The notes beneath the pieces were generated by a model. The model saw nothing but the letters and a program-made list of their open reading frames with translations. It searched no databases and was not told where the DNA came from. Positions 44,031-51,917 of a stretch of 64,000 nt of DNA are shown piece by piece. Position numbers and translations under genes: made by a program. The stretch covers positions 11,133,981 through 11,197,980 of the forward strand of contig OX393573.1 in the NCBI GenBank assembly GCA_947652115.1, given 5' to 3'. Origin of the DNA: Blastomussa wellsi. Lineage: Eukaryota > Cnidaria > Anthozoa > Scleractinia > Plerogyridae. Every line of letters begins with the position of its first letter. Position 1 is the stretch's first letter.

Positions 44031-44600
44031 TCACAACAAATCTCTTACACCGCTTCCGCGGGAACTGATGCCATTTTGTTTAAAGGGTCTTTTGCAGACT
44101 TCGTGCCATTTCAGTTGTTTGACAATCAAAGCTTTTAACATTTGACCCACTTTGTGATCGTTGGCGACGTAATCGTGTTTCGAAAATTGATTCACAAATT
44201 CTTGCATGGTTTTTCCCCTGGCTTTGGCTTTCAAATACATCAAGGCGTAATCGCCACAACTTTGACTGAAAGGGGACTGTAAACTTTGTTTATTGTTTAT
44301 TACGTATTTCCAATGTTTGTCTAGCCATGCTTGTATGGGTTGTGTGGTGCGATAACTGTTCAATGGTAAAGCGTAACTGTCCATCACTTCGCACACGTTT
44401 CCTTTGGTCCATATACTTATCCAATGTCGACCTGGTTTGTCCTGCGGATCTGTGTTTACGATGTAACCTTGTGAAATGTCTTTGCGTGGTTTCTTGGGTA
44501 AGAGATCGCAAGCTACTGTCCCGTGGAAGTAGGGTTTGAGGATGGGATCGGTTTCGGCCAAATGATCCAATTGAACGTTGTTCAAAGTGACCCTTTCCAT
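44031..44600 (-). CDS. Adenain-type cysteine protease, 189 aa
   Basis: The catalytic pattern of the adenovirus protease family is present: His in GRHWISIW (about residue 59), an acidic residue in CEVMDSY (D74), Gln at 108 and Cys at 115 in FSQSCGDYA. The Gln-to-Cys spacing of seven equals that of adenain. The enzyme would process virion precursors, and the QRGG-bearing small proteins of this element are obvious candidate substrates. The ATG at 44600 overlaps the MCP stop by one base (TGATG); an apparent upstream start codon is TTG and is not used here. Confidence 0.9.
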   Translation of the reverse strand: MERVTLNNVQLDHLAETDPILKPYFHGTVACDLLPKKPRKDISQGYIVNTDPQDKPGRHWISIWTKGNVCEVMDSYALPLNSYRTTQPIQAWLDKHWKYVINNKQSLQSPFSQSCGDYALMYLKAKARGKTMQEFVNQFSKHDYVANDHKVGQMLKALIVKQLKWHEVCKRPFKQNGISSRGSGVRDLL

Positions 44601-45985
44601 CAACGTTGATACACGTTGTACAATACTGCTTTGTTGTCGTCGATCTCCAACAGTTCCTCAAATTCTCCGTAGAGAATGATGGTGATGTTGTTTGCGAGTG
44701 GGGCTCCGAAATTCAGGATCACTTGTACATCACCGCTCTGCTTGGGATTCAACACTGGACTGTCCAAACATCCGTTGGCCGTGTTATCAAATACAAATAA
44801 CGTGCAGTTTTTGCCCTGTCCCCATTCTGCTTCCCTCACCATATTTCCTTTCTGTTTGCATAGACATCCTGTGGCTTGTAGAAATCTGAAGTAACCTCTC
44901 AAATCGCGGGTGCTGTCGTTGTGAATCAATTCCAAGGTCTCGTAGGGATATTCTTCTCCTCTCACCAATTGACGGATGTTACTCAATGCAAACTTTTGAA
45001 AACTGAATGGATTATTTGCGTAGGTGCCGGTGAATGCAGTTGACAATACCATTCCCACGATGAGTCGGTTGGGTACTCTGTTCTGGAACAGATTGATGCA
45101 TTCATAGTGTTGCTGACCTGCTTGCACGTTGAAGGTCCTTATTTCTCCTCGTACTGTGGGGTAAGTCACGGGTCTCCTGGTCTGTCTTTGTTTTTGTTCC
45201 AATTCCAGGTACACGGATGGATTGAGTCTCATTTGACAAAGGTACAGTCTCACTTTGACGTCATCGCTGTTGAGTCGTACATTCACACCTAGTCCGTTCA
45301 TGAACACCGTGGGAGAATTGAAATACAACTGGATCTGCATTTGCACTCCCGGCACCAATGCTTTGCTCATGTGAAATATTTCGATGTTGGGTGTGAAGCG
45401 TAACACGTGTGTGTTACCTCCTGCATATTTGGTCAGTTCGGCTTTCATGGCTAGCACTGCTTCTTTCTGGGTGGCAGACAGAGCTGTGTAATTGGCATGG
45501 GGTGTAGCGCTGTCCAGGTTGTTGGCCGTCAGGGTAGCAGCACAATCAATGGCATTGTACCACCCTTGGGGTTTCAAGATCGTTTCTCCGTCATCTCTGT
45601 CATAATTCAACAAGGTTTCCAAGTAAGCCTTGTAATGATACGTGTCGGTCTGAGGACTGATCAAAGTTGAATTGAGTTTCATGTTGATCTGCTTGAACAG
45701 AGTATGGGCAAAGTTATTGGCTGGGAACATGTTTTCGGCAGCCACCAAATTATCTCCATTGACTTTCTTTAGACTCAATTCCAATTCGAAGTAACTGCGA
45801 CTCAAATCGATGTAATCCTCTTGAGGTTCTATCTGAAATTCGACGGGGTTGATGCCTGTGGTGAACGTCTGAACAGGAACGTAACGTTTACTGGAGATGC
45901 TGACATCTGTAGGAGGTACTCGGAAGAGATTCAATGCAGGATTTTTCACTCCGGCCGAACCGGTCAATGGGACGAGATCAGTCAT
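44600..45985 (-). CDS. Major capsid protein (double jelly-roll), 461 aa
   Basis: The protein is beta-rich with a conserved N-terminal block (VPVQTFTTGINPVEFQI then DYIDLSRSYFELEL), a central NIEIFHMSKALVPGVQMQI block and a C-terminal FGAPLANNITIILYGEF block. These match the style of Polinton major capsid proteins as I recall them. Such proteins form trimeric hexon-like capsomers. Position (between minor capsid genes and protease) and length are as expected. It starts in an ATGA overlap with the three-QRGG peptide gene. Confidence 0.85.
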   Translation of the reverse strand: MTDLVPLTGSAGVKNPALNLFRVPPTDVSISSKRYVPVQTFTTGINPVEFQIEPQEDYIDLSRSYFELELSLKKVNGDNLVAAENMFPANNFAHTLFKQINMKLNSTLISPQTDTYHYKAYLETLLNYDRDDGETILKPQGWYNAIDCAATLTANNLDSATPHANYTALSATQKEAVLAMKAELTKYAGGNTHVLRFTPNIEIFHMSKALVPGVQMQIQLYFNSPTVFMNGLGVNVRLNSDDVKVRLYLCQMRLNPSVYLELEQKQRQTRRPVTYPTVRGEIRTFNVQAGQQHYECINLFQNRVPNRLIVGMVLSTAFTGTYANNPFSFQKFALSNIRQLVRGEEYPYETLELIHNDSTRDLRGYFRFLQATGCLCKQKGNMVREAEWGQGKNCTLFVFDNTANGCLDSPVLNPKQSGDVQVILNFGAPLANNITIILYGEFEELLEIDDNKAVLYNVYQR

Positions 45986-46224
45986 CTTCTTCTTCTTCGG
46001 CGTCTACGCGTTGGAATGAACGTGCCACCGCGTTGTTGCCTTTTTATAAGCCTGGACTTTGTAAACTGTTCCACCATGTCTTTCCACGGTAAGCGAGTTC
46101 GAGTGGGAAAGATGGTACCACCGCGTTGGCCAAACATAATCATCATGTCCAATGGTGAAGGAATGATGGTACCACCGCGTTGAGGTCTTATCCTTTTCAC
46201 GCGTCTCGAGTAGATTGGATTCAT
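45982..46224 (-). CDS. Core-like precursor with three QRGG sites and Arg8 tail, 80 aa
   Basis: The short protein contains QRGGT three times, near residues 15, 33 and 64, each followed by a hydrophobic-Pro step (IIP, IFP, FIP). Its C terminus is eight consecutive Arg. Adenovirus core proteins and the protease-activating peptide are released by cleavage after Gly-Gly, and this layout suggests a polyprotein of small core peptides cut by the element's own protease. The gene is joined by ATGA overlaps to both neighbours. The family is otherwise unknown to me. Confidence 0.65.
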   Translation of the reverse strand: MNPIYSRRVKRIRPQRGGTIIPSPLDMMIMFGQRGGTIFPTRTRLPWKDMVEQFTKSRLIKRQQRGGTFIPTRRRRRRRR

Positions 46225-46466
46225 GCTCCAAAAAGATCGTTCAATCCTCGTTTAGCTCTCTTGGTGATTTCGTTCAATACTTTTCGTTTCACAGCTCGTT
46301 TGGCACCCCTTTTCGTGCCAGCGATGGCTCCCGAAATGTTTGGTAAGCTTGTGCTTCCGCTTTTTAAACCTTTCCATCCTTCTGACGCACTTTCTTTGAC
46401 GAGATCGGTGAAGAATCCACTCCCGTCTTGATCGGGATGATAACGCGTTAAACTTCCTCCTCTCAT
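46221..46466 (-). CDS. Small basic virion protein, 81 aa
   Basis: MRGGS at the very start is followed by SGFFTDLVKE, a Gly/Ser-rich linker, and a strongly basic C-terminal half (GTKRGAKRAVKRK, TKRAKRG). This resembles adenovirus-type core or membrane-lytic precursor proteins in composition only. It starts by overlapping the stop of the penton-like gene (TAATG) and ends in an ATGA with the next gene. Confidence 0.6.
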   Translation of the reverse strand: MRGGSLTRYHPDQDGSGFFTDLVKESASEGWKGLKSGSTSLPNISGAIAGTKRGAKRAVKRKVLNEITKRAKRGLNDLFGA

Positions 46467-47536
46467 TATCGTTTGAAATGTAACGTGACGATGGTCGTGC
46501 CTTCACCCAACGTTGCCAAAGGTCCGTTTGTCTCAGCCACTTGCGTTTCGATAATGTCCAGCTCTTCCTTGCGCACGGGAATATATTGAATGTGAAGCGG
46601 TTCGAAGTATGCGTTACCTTCTCCGCTTCTTTTGTAGTTGACTTCACGCAACAGATCTGTCACTTGATTTCCCACCACGGAACTCTGCGCCACATCCGAG
46701 TAGACAAACAGCGATCTCATTGACGTTCCTGCCACATTTTGATACGCCTTGTTCAAATTGACGAATCGCCAATCGCAATAAACGGACAAGAAAAGCATGG
46801 GACCATCGTTCTGGTCTCCTCGTTTATCTTCTTTTACAATCCACAATTTGAAGTCTACTGATCTATCGTATCTGTTGTATCCGGGAAAAACATCCCATTG
46901 ACGTCTGTCAGAAGGTGCTTTAGGAATCTTGTCATCGGGAAATTCCATCAAAAGATTAGGTCCAAGCTGTTGTTCATCTTCACTCAACCAACCCATTTTC
47001 TTGGCAAGTAATGTATTGATCTTGAATGCGGGTAGGGCTCCCACCTTTGAAGTTCCCTCGTTTGCGATGATCAATTCGTCATTATTCCACTTGAACTTTA
47101 TGTAATTGCGTTTTCCTTCTCTTTCTTCCAAATAACTGCTTCCTAACAGTGGACCACCGTAGCCTGTTATTCTTTTCTGATCGTAAAAATTCACCATACT
47201 TTTCATGAATTCTACACCGTTTACTTTGGAGAACACATTGTTCAAATCGGTGATGTTCGATTTACTCTCACCGTAGGTGTATAGAACGGTACGACCTGTT
47301 CCCTTGTTATCTCTGATCCATTCGTACTTGAACAGGATGGTATTTGGATCATCCGTGACAGAAGGAATGACCAGTTGGTTGTCAGGCAACGATATACTAC
47401 TCAATCCCACTTTCCATCCTTCACCCAATCGAATGGGAGTTGGTAATCGCACTTTGAAACTGTTGTTTGTATTGTTTGGAAATTCTTTGCGACTGCTGTC
47501 ATTGGGCAACGTCAAGTAGAACTCTTCAGTCGTCAT
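46466..47536 (-). CDS. Penton-like minor capsid protein, paralogue 1, 356 aa
   Basis: The N terminus (FYLTLPNDSS, FPNNTNNSFKVRLP, GWKVGLSSISLP) and the C-terminal STVVTLHFK-type ending match a family that I recall as the Polinton/adintovirus minor capsid (single jelly-roll, penton-like) protein. It would form the five-fold vertices. The gene upstream is a clear paralogue with the same start and end blocks, and the two overlap by 11 nt. Confidence 0.75.
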   Translation of the reverse strand: MTTEEFYLTLPNDSSRKEFPNNTNNSFKVRLPTPIRLGEGWKVGLSSISLPDNQLVIPSVTDDPNTILFKYEWIRDNKGTGRTVLYTYGESKSNITDLNNVFSKVNGVEFMKSMVNFYDQKRITGYGGPLLGSSYLEEREGKRNYIKFKWNNDELIIANEGTSKVGALPAFKINTLLAKKMGWLSEDEQQLGPNLLMEFPDDKIPKAPSDRRQWDVFPGYNRYDRSVDFKLWIVKEDKRGDQNDGPMLFLSVYCDWRFVNLNKAYQNVAGTSMRSLFVYSDVAQSSVVGNQVTDLLREVNYKRSGEGNAYFEPLHIQYIPVRKEELDIIETQVAETNGPLATLGEGTTIVTLHFKR

Positions 47537-48563
47537 ACTTGAAATGTAATGTCACGATCGTACTTCCTTCTTCGAAGTGTACTTCTCTTCCGTCTTCCTC
47601 TTTCACGTCGATTTCGATAATGTCAATGACTTCGTCTCGCACCGGTATATATTGCACGTTTTGCATCTCGTATCCACTTTGAGTCAACGTGTAGGGAATG
47701 TCTCTCAACAAATTAGTGATCTTTACTCCCACCGTGCTGCTCTGGACGGCAGTCGAGTGAACGAAGAGAGGTCTTTGCTGATGTCCGAATGCCCGTTCGT
47801 AACTTTCGTCCAAGTACGAAAACACCCAATTGCAAAAACAACTCAACTGAAGTGCGTCGTTGTCGATTTTGTAAAATTCGTCGTTTCCTTCTATAATGTC
47901 AGTAGCGCCTGGCACCTTATCTGTAGGAAATTCTTTGCGTAAATTGTCTCCCAATTCGTAAACGGGATCACCATTACTATCTGTTTCTTCTTTTACCCAT
48001 CCCATGTCTTTGGCCAATTGATATCCCACGAACACTTTTGGGTAATTGTTCGAGTTGCCTCCGAAATACGTGTCGATATTATCCAATACGAATTGGTCTT
48101 TGTCAGCATACATTTGCGTGTAAAGCCTCTTGAATTTCACGATGTCGTTACCATCATCGTCTTGACCTTCTGTCACATCTTGTCCCAATTGAGCATCAGC
48201 AACATTGATGTTTTCTAGATTCCAATAGTACAATCTCTTGATGGCTGTCATAAATTGCGTGCCGTTGGTGATGTTGGAATTGAACTTGTTCAACACATCT
48301 TCAGTGATGAGGAGTCGTTGTTCTGTATAAACTTCGTCGTCCTCGTCTTCCAACAAGTCCCATTCGAACCGAAACAAGAAGGGATCCTTGATTAGGACAT
48401 GGGGTGGTGCTTTTGGTACGTGAATACTAGTCATACCCACTTTCCATCCTGATTCCTTGAAACGCAACGGGTAAGGCAATCGATTCTTGAAGTGATTGGA
48501 TTGATTGTCTGGGAATTCCACGCGGTTCGATCGACTAGTGAGTCTCAGATAAAATTCCCTCAT
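47526..48563 (-). CDS. Penton-like minor capsid protein, paralogue 2, 345 aa
   Basis: It shares with the downstream gene the blocks FYLRLTS, EFPDNQSNHFKNRLPYPLRF, GWKVGMTSIHVP, the AKDMGW step, VQSSTVGVKITNLLRD, YIPVRDEVIDIIEI and the terminal STIVTLHFK. Identity over the middle is low, so the duplication is old. It may form a heteromeric vertex or serve a different position, for example a fibre-base role. The start is in an ATGA overlap with the integrase stop. Confidence 0.75.
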   Translation of the reverse strand: MREFYLRLTSRSNRVEFPDNQSNHFKNRLPYPLRFKESGWKVGMTSIHVPKAPPHVLIKDPFLFRFEWDLLEDEDDEVYTEQRLLITEDVLNKFNSNITNGTQFMTAIKRLYYWNLENINVADAQLGQDVTEGQDDDGNDIVKFKRLYTQMYADKDQFVLDNIDTYFGGNSNNYPKVFVGYQLAKDMGWVKEETDSNGDPVYELGDNLRKEFPTDKVPGATDIIEGNDEFYKIDNDALQLSCFCNWVFSYLDESYERAFGHQQRPLFVHSTAVQSSTVGVKITNLLRDIPYTLTQSGYEMQNVQYIPVRDEVIDIIEIDVKEEDGREVHFEEGSTIVTLHFKYDD

Positions 48564-49660
48564 AGCGATTCAAGAGCGGAACGTTCGATCCAACTGTTAT
48601 ACTTCTCTGGCCATCCTTTCCATTCAACCAACACTTTAGTACCTTTTCGTTTCAATATTTTTTCGACTCGAAACAGATCTTCGTCGTCTTGCAGGACTTT
48701 TTGCAATTCTTCCTTGTAAAATGTTCCTTTGAGAGGCGTTCCGTCGTATTCGTTGATCTTGTAGGTGGTGACGGGTGGACCTGGTCTGACATCACTCACG
48801 ACGAAAATTTCTTCGGTCCAGCCTGGCAAATAACTTTTCTTGAACGTACGGAATTTTTTGTTGAGTCGTACCTTATCACCCACTTTCAACAAAGTACGTC
48901 GTTTGGGTTTTTTGCCTTGCAATTTCTTGGCATACAAATTCATCCACACTTCGTGTTCGTTTTTCTTGTTGACTCGGTTTGGAGCCATGCCGATACTTCT
49001 ATGAAACGACGCATTGTATCCCTTCACCAAAGCGGGAAGTGCAGACATGTAATTCAATGTGTTTTTGACGGTGAAATAACGATACATGCGTTCCTTGAAG
49101 GTACGATTGAATCGTTCCGCAATACTGGCTTTCGTGTCACCTGCCGTCGAAAAATGATTGATCTTCTTTCGTTTCATCAATTCAGCAAAGGTCTTGTTGT
49201 AAAATTCCTTTCCATCATCGGTTTGTAAATTCTGAGGTGTACGTCCTTTGGCGCGTTTCAGGATTTTTTCAAAAGCTTCCGTCACCGATTTCCCCGTCTT
49301 GTTTTTCACGGGTTCTATCCAAGCGTATTTGGACAACACGTCCAAAACGATCAGCAGGTAACGGTTACCTTTGTTTTGTTTGGCCAAGGTTTGCACTTCC
49401 ACCAAATCAGCTACCCATTGTTGATCGATATTGAACACCAAGACGGGAGAAGTAGTGTATCGTCTTCTTCTGGGTTTATGAAGCGTGTATCCCAATTCTC
49501 TTTCCAAGAGTTTCTTGACTCTGTTGACAGGTAATTTCTGAGCCTTGGCAAATCGTTCAATACCTCCCAAACTACCAGGTTCGGTAGGATCGCGGTAATC
49601 TTTCAAGATGCTTTGATCATTTTTCTTCTTCTTCTTCTTCCTTTTACCTTTCAGTGGCAT
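48560..49660 (-). CDS. Retroviral-type integrase with C-terminal chromodomain, 366 aa
   Basis: From the ATG at 49660 (MPLKGK) a Lys-rich start leads to a helical N-terminal domain, then an RNase H-fold core with D84 (WVADL), D147 (QTDDGKEF) and E181 (ASIAERFNR), the D,D,E triad of retroviral-type integrases. A small SH3-like region follows, and then a chromodomain at about 318-362 (FRVEKILKRKGTKVLVEWKGWPEKYNSWI). Chromodomains direct insertion to marked chromatin in related elements. The 6-bp duplication around the element is the expected product. An upstream apparent start is TTG and was not used. Confidence 0.93.
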   Translation of the reverse strand: MPLKGKRKKKKKKNDQSILKDYRDPTEPGSLGGIERFAKAQKLPVNRVKKLLERELGYTLHKPRRRRYTTSPVLVFNIDQQWVADLVEVQTLAKQNKGNRYLLIVLDVLSKYAWIEPVKNKTGKSVTEAFEKILKRAKGRTPQNLQTDDGKEFYNKTFAELMKRKKINHFSTAGDTKASIAERFNRTFKERMYRYFTVKNTLNYMSALPALVKGYNASFHRSIGMAPNRVNKKNEHEVWMNLYAKKLQGKKPKRRTLLKVGDKVRLNKKFRTFKKSYLPGWTEEIFVVSDVRPGPPVTTYKINEYDGTPLKGTFYKEELQKVLQDDEDLFRVEKILKRKGTKVLVEWKGWPEKYNSWIERSALESL

Positions 49661-49934
49661 TGTCGACGGCTTCACGCAGTGCAAAGAAACTGCGTCTCAC
49701 GATTGATAGTCGCATTCTATATATGATGTCGTACCATTCCGTTGCATGTTTCTGTTTTTTCAACCACATCACAAAGGGTACCAATCGAAATGCATTGCAT
49801 GCTACGTCCACCTCGTCAAACAGGTCTAAGGGATTACATTCGATTTCATAGGGTAACTCAATGTTTTCGTCGAATCTCGACCACACTTCATCACACAAAT
49901 CACACACGGTCGTCCACCTAATCTTTTCTTCCAT
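49644..49934 (-). CDS. Small protein with CxxC at the head of the virion block, 96 aa
   Basis: Starting at the ATG at 49934 (MEEKIRW) the protein has VCDLCDEVW near residue 10, a mostly acidic middle and a helical basic end. It is not recognised. It is the promoter-proximal gene of the leftward block, 45 bp from a TATATAAA, and overlaps the integrase start by 17 nt. The TATA-linked start supports it being real. Confidence 0.6.
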   Translation of the reverse strand: MEEKIRWTTVCDLCDEVWSRFDENIELPYEIECNPLDLFDEVDVACNAFRLVPFVMWLKKQKHATEWYDIIYRMRLSIVRRSFFALREAVDNATER

Positions 49935-49978
49935 AACGTAAAGAGTATCCACTGCACTACTCTGTCTTCATCTGATCA

Positions 49979-49986
49979 TTTATATA
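49979..49986 (-). promoter_or_regulatory. TATA box of the leftward virion block
   Basis: TATATAAA on the minus strand, 45 bp upstream of the ATG at 49934. It lies in the 325-bp divergent region that also drives the rightward GRF gene. Confidence 0.65.
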
Positions 49987-50018
49987 TGTTTTGGCTGCGC
50001 ATCACACCGATTTTTTTG

Positions 50019-50072
50019 CCTTATATGGAGTGTTCGCTCTGTACAAAGATCGATTCACAGCACCATATAAGG
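50019..50072. promoter_or_regulatory. Pair of inverted CArG-like boxes
   Basis: CCTTATATGG (50019-50028) and CCATATAAGG (50063-50072) are inverted copies, each matching the CC(A/T)6GG consensus of SRF-type MADS factors, about 34 bp apart in the centre of the divergent promoter. They could equally act as extra TATA-like elements. A tract of ACTGGTTT/AACGGGTTT repeats follows at about 50110-50180. Confidence 0.4.
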
Positions 50073-50215
50073 GGGGACGCAAGTCCAAAGATCATCGCGC
50101 AACTTTGACGTGACTGGTTTCAGTAACTGGTTTTAACGAGTTTTAACGGGTTTAACTGGTTTCAGTAACAGGTTTGACTGCTGGCGTCACTCGATTGTGA
50201 TTGGCCGTTTGGTTT

Positions 50216-50223
50216 TATATAAA
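50216..50223 (+). promoter_or_regulatory. TATA box of the GRF-exonuclease unit
   Basis: TATATAAA 36 bp upstream of the ATG at 50259, preceded by an inverted CCAAT (ATTGG at 50199). Confidence 0.65.
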
Positions 50224-50258
50224 GTGGAACGATTAACATATTGTTCATCACTTCAAGA

Positions 50259-51254
50259 ATGGAGCAAGCAGAGATGCCGGAGATGAAGCAGGAAGAAGAA
50301 CTGACAGACCAAATAAAGTTTTTGCAAAGTGAACAAGGTAATTATATTCATTATCAACCCGGTGACGCATCGCCAATTTTGACTAAAAAAACAAAAAAGT
50401 CAAACCGCGGCAAAAAGAAGAAGAAAGGAGATGAATCTCCCACACGTTACATGTTGCCTAAAGATTTCCCACCTGCTTCCAACAAGAAGAAGAAGAAAAA
50501 GACAAAGAAAGAAGTTGTGGAAGTGATGGAAGAGGGTGAAATACCGTCGTACGATGAAGCCATTGATTTTTTCAACAAGTTCTTTCCACAAGCAGAAGTG
50601 AATTGTCCGATTCACAACAATGTTCCACTTCAAGAAAAAACAGCAAGCAATGGATGGAAGTACCTGGTTTGCGGTGTGGGAAGAGATGATCGTAAAGATC
50701 AATGTTTTGTCTTGGTGGACAAAAACGAAGCCAAAACGTATATCGACATCGTTCGAAATACGAACACTGTGATGACTTACTACTCAAACAACCTGGATAA
50801 ATTGTTGTGTTACTGCGACGAACCAATCATTCTCAGCATCTCCAATTCGACGAAGAATCCAGATCGCCCTTACTTCCGCTGCAGACGAAACATGTGCAGA
50901 TTCTTTCAATGGAGTGATTTGCTGCCAAGAGGAAAAGTCTTGGCTTGGATAGAAGGAGGAAAACGTCATCATGGCAACACCCATTGGTCCAGAGATGAAC
51001 AAGGTTACCCATTGAGAGGACAAGATTCTCCTTGGTATCACAAACCTACCTACACAGATATCAATTCCATTCCTTTTGATCAATCGTTGTGGCTGGAGTG
51101 TCAAAAAGTAAACATTGCGTTTTTGGAACATAATCAAGAGGTGATAAGTCCTCCAGAAATAAAGGGATGTCACTATACCGAAGAGAATGAACCTGCGTTG
51201 AAGAATCAGATTTACATCAAACGTCTGATGAAGAAGCATGGACTAACAGGATGA
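50259..51254 (+). CDS. GRF-type zinc-finger protein, 331 aa
   Basis: After a Lys-rich N-terminal half the protein has a GRF zinc finger at about residues 184-225: LLCYCDEP, then RPYFRCRR, then CRFFQWSD, giving the C-x-C...C...C set with the conserved aromatic/W-D ending. GRF fingers in topoisomerase III, NEIL3 and APE2 bind single-stranded DNA. A weaker Cys/His module (VNCPIHNN ... VCGVG ... DQCFVLV) at about 115-155 may be a second, diverged copy. The gene overlaps the exonuclease-like gene in an ATGA. A role in protecting or handling single-stranded replication intermediates is inferred. Confidence 0.75.
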   Translation: MEQAEMPEMKQEEELTDQIKFLQSEQGNYIHYQPGDASPILTKKTKKSNRGKKKKKGDESPTRYMLPKDFPPASNKKKKKKTKKEVVEVMEEGEIPSYDEAIDFFNKFFPQAEVNCPIHNNVPLQEKTASNGWKYLVCGVGRDDRKDQCFVLVDKNEAKTYIDIVRNTNTVMTYYSNNLDKLLCYCDEPIILSISNSTKNPDRPYFRCRRNMCRFFQWSDLLPRGKVLAWIEGGKRHHGNTHWSRDEQGYPLRGQDSPWYHKPTYTDINSIPFDQSLWLECQKVNIAFLEHNQEVISPPEIKGCHYTEENEPALKNQIYIKRLMKKHGLTG

Positions 51255-51772
51255 AAGAGAAAGTGTGTATGATATTAGACTTGGAGGGATTTTTCGTCAA
51301 CAAGAAATTTCAAGTGCGGGAACTGGGATATTACGCTTGGACAGGAGATCACGGACGATACTCATTTTACGCAAAAGTGCCTTGGTACAATTTATCCAAA
51401 GAAGACAAAAGAACTGTTGCCTTTCAAAAGTATAACATTCACGGACTGACGTACGATCCAATAAAACAAGAAAGAGGATACGAGTCTCACCAGTTGGAAG
51501 AGATATTGATGAATTTGTATCAGAACAACAAATGCAATGAAAGATATGTAATAGCCTACAAAGGAGGACATGTGGAAAAAGATTTGTTGAATAGACTTAA
51601 CATTCAAAGTTTAAACCTTGAAGTGTATAATTGTCCTAAATACGAAATACTAAAATCGAGTGTTGTCGAGCCTTTGCCCGATTGCGGATTTCATTTCAAT
51701 TGTTGTAACACTCATTGCAGCATGGTCGAATGTCATGCTTTTTGGTTATGGATGAACACTTACGTAGAATAA
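51251..51772 (+). CDS. DEDD exonuclease-like protein, 173 aa
   Basis: The start MILDLEGFF places D10 and E12 as in motif I of DEDD (RNase T/epsilon-type) exonucleases. A middle block RYVIAYKGGHVEKDLL fits motif II, and HCSMVECHAFWLW near the end fits the H-x4-[DE] motif III with Glu. C/H-rich residues just before motif III may bind zinc. I recall similar proteins in animal Polinton-type elements. It would trim or degrade nucleic acid during replication, or target host RNA. It starts in the GRF gene's stop (ATGA), and AATAAA (51768-51773) overlaps its own stop. Confidence 0.65.
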   Translation: MKEKVCMILDLEGFFVNKKFQVRELGYYAWTGDHGRYSFYAKVPWYNLSKEDKRTVAFQKYNIHGLTYDPIKQERGYESHQLEEILMNLYQNNKCNERYVIAYKGGHVEKDLLNRLNIQSLNLEVYNCPKYEILKSSVVEPLPDCGFHFNCCNTHCSMVECHAFWLWMNTYVE

Positions 51773-51773
51773 A
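51768..51773 (+). terminator. Poly(A) signal overlapping the exonuclease stop
   Basis: AATAAA spans the TAA stop of the exonuclease-like gene. On the other strand AATAAA lies at 51800-51805 for the convergent leftward unit. Confidence 0.6.
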
Positions 51774-51799
51774 ATCAGACTTTTTTCAAACAACATTGT

Positions 51800-51805
51800 T
51801 TTATT
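51800..51805 (-). terminator. Poly(A) signal of the small leftward unit
   Basis: AATAAA on the minus strand, about 115 bp after the stop at 51918. It is convergent with the signal at 51768-51773. Confidence 0.55.
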
Positions 51806-51917
51806 TACATTTCTCTCACCATACATTTCTTCTAACAATTCACAAAAGTATTCACTATGAGCGAGTGCCACATCACAGATATTTTTTCAATCACACTATC
51901 ATGCATTTACAATGACA

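Noticed and set aside
49661..49684. Integrase start upstream at 49684
   Set aside because: That codon is TTG; the first ATG is at 49660 and fits a eukaryotic start.
50337..51251. Splice from a GTAATT donor in the GRF gene to the CTAACAG before the exonuclease ATG
   Set aside because: The join would be out of frame and give an immediate stop; simple ATGA coupling explains the layout as well.
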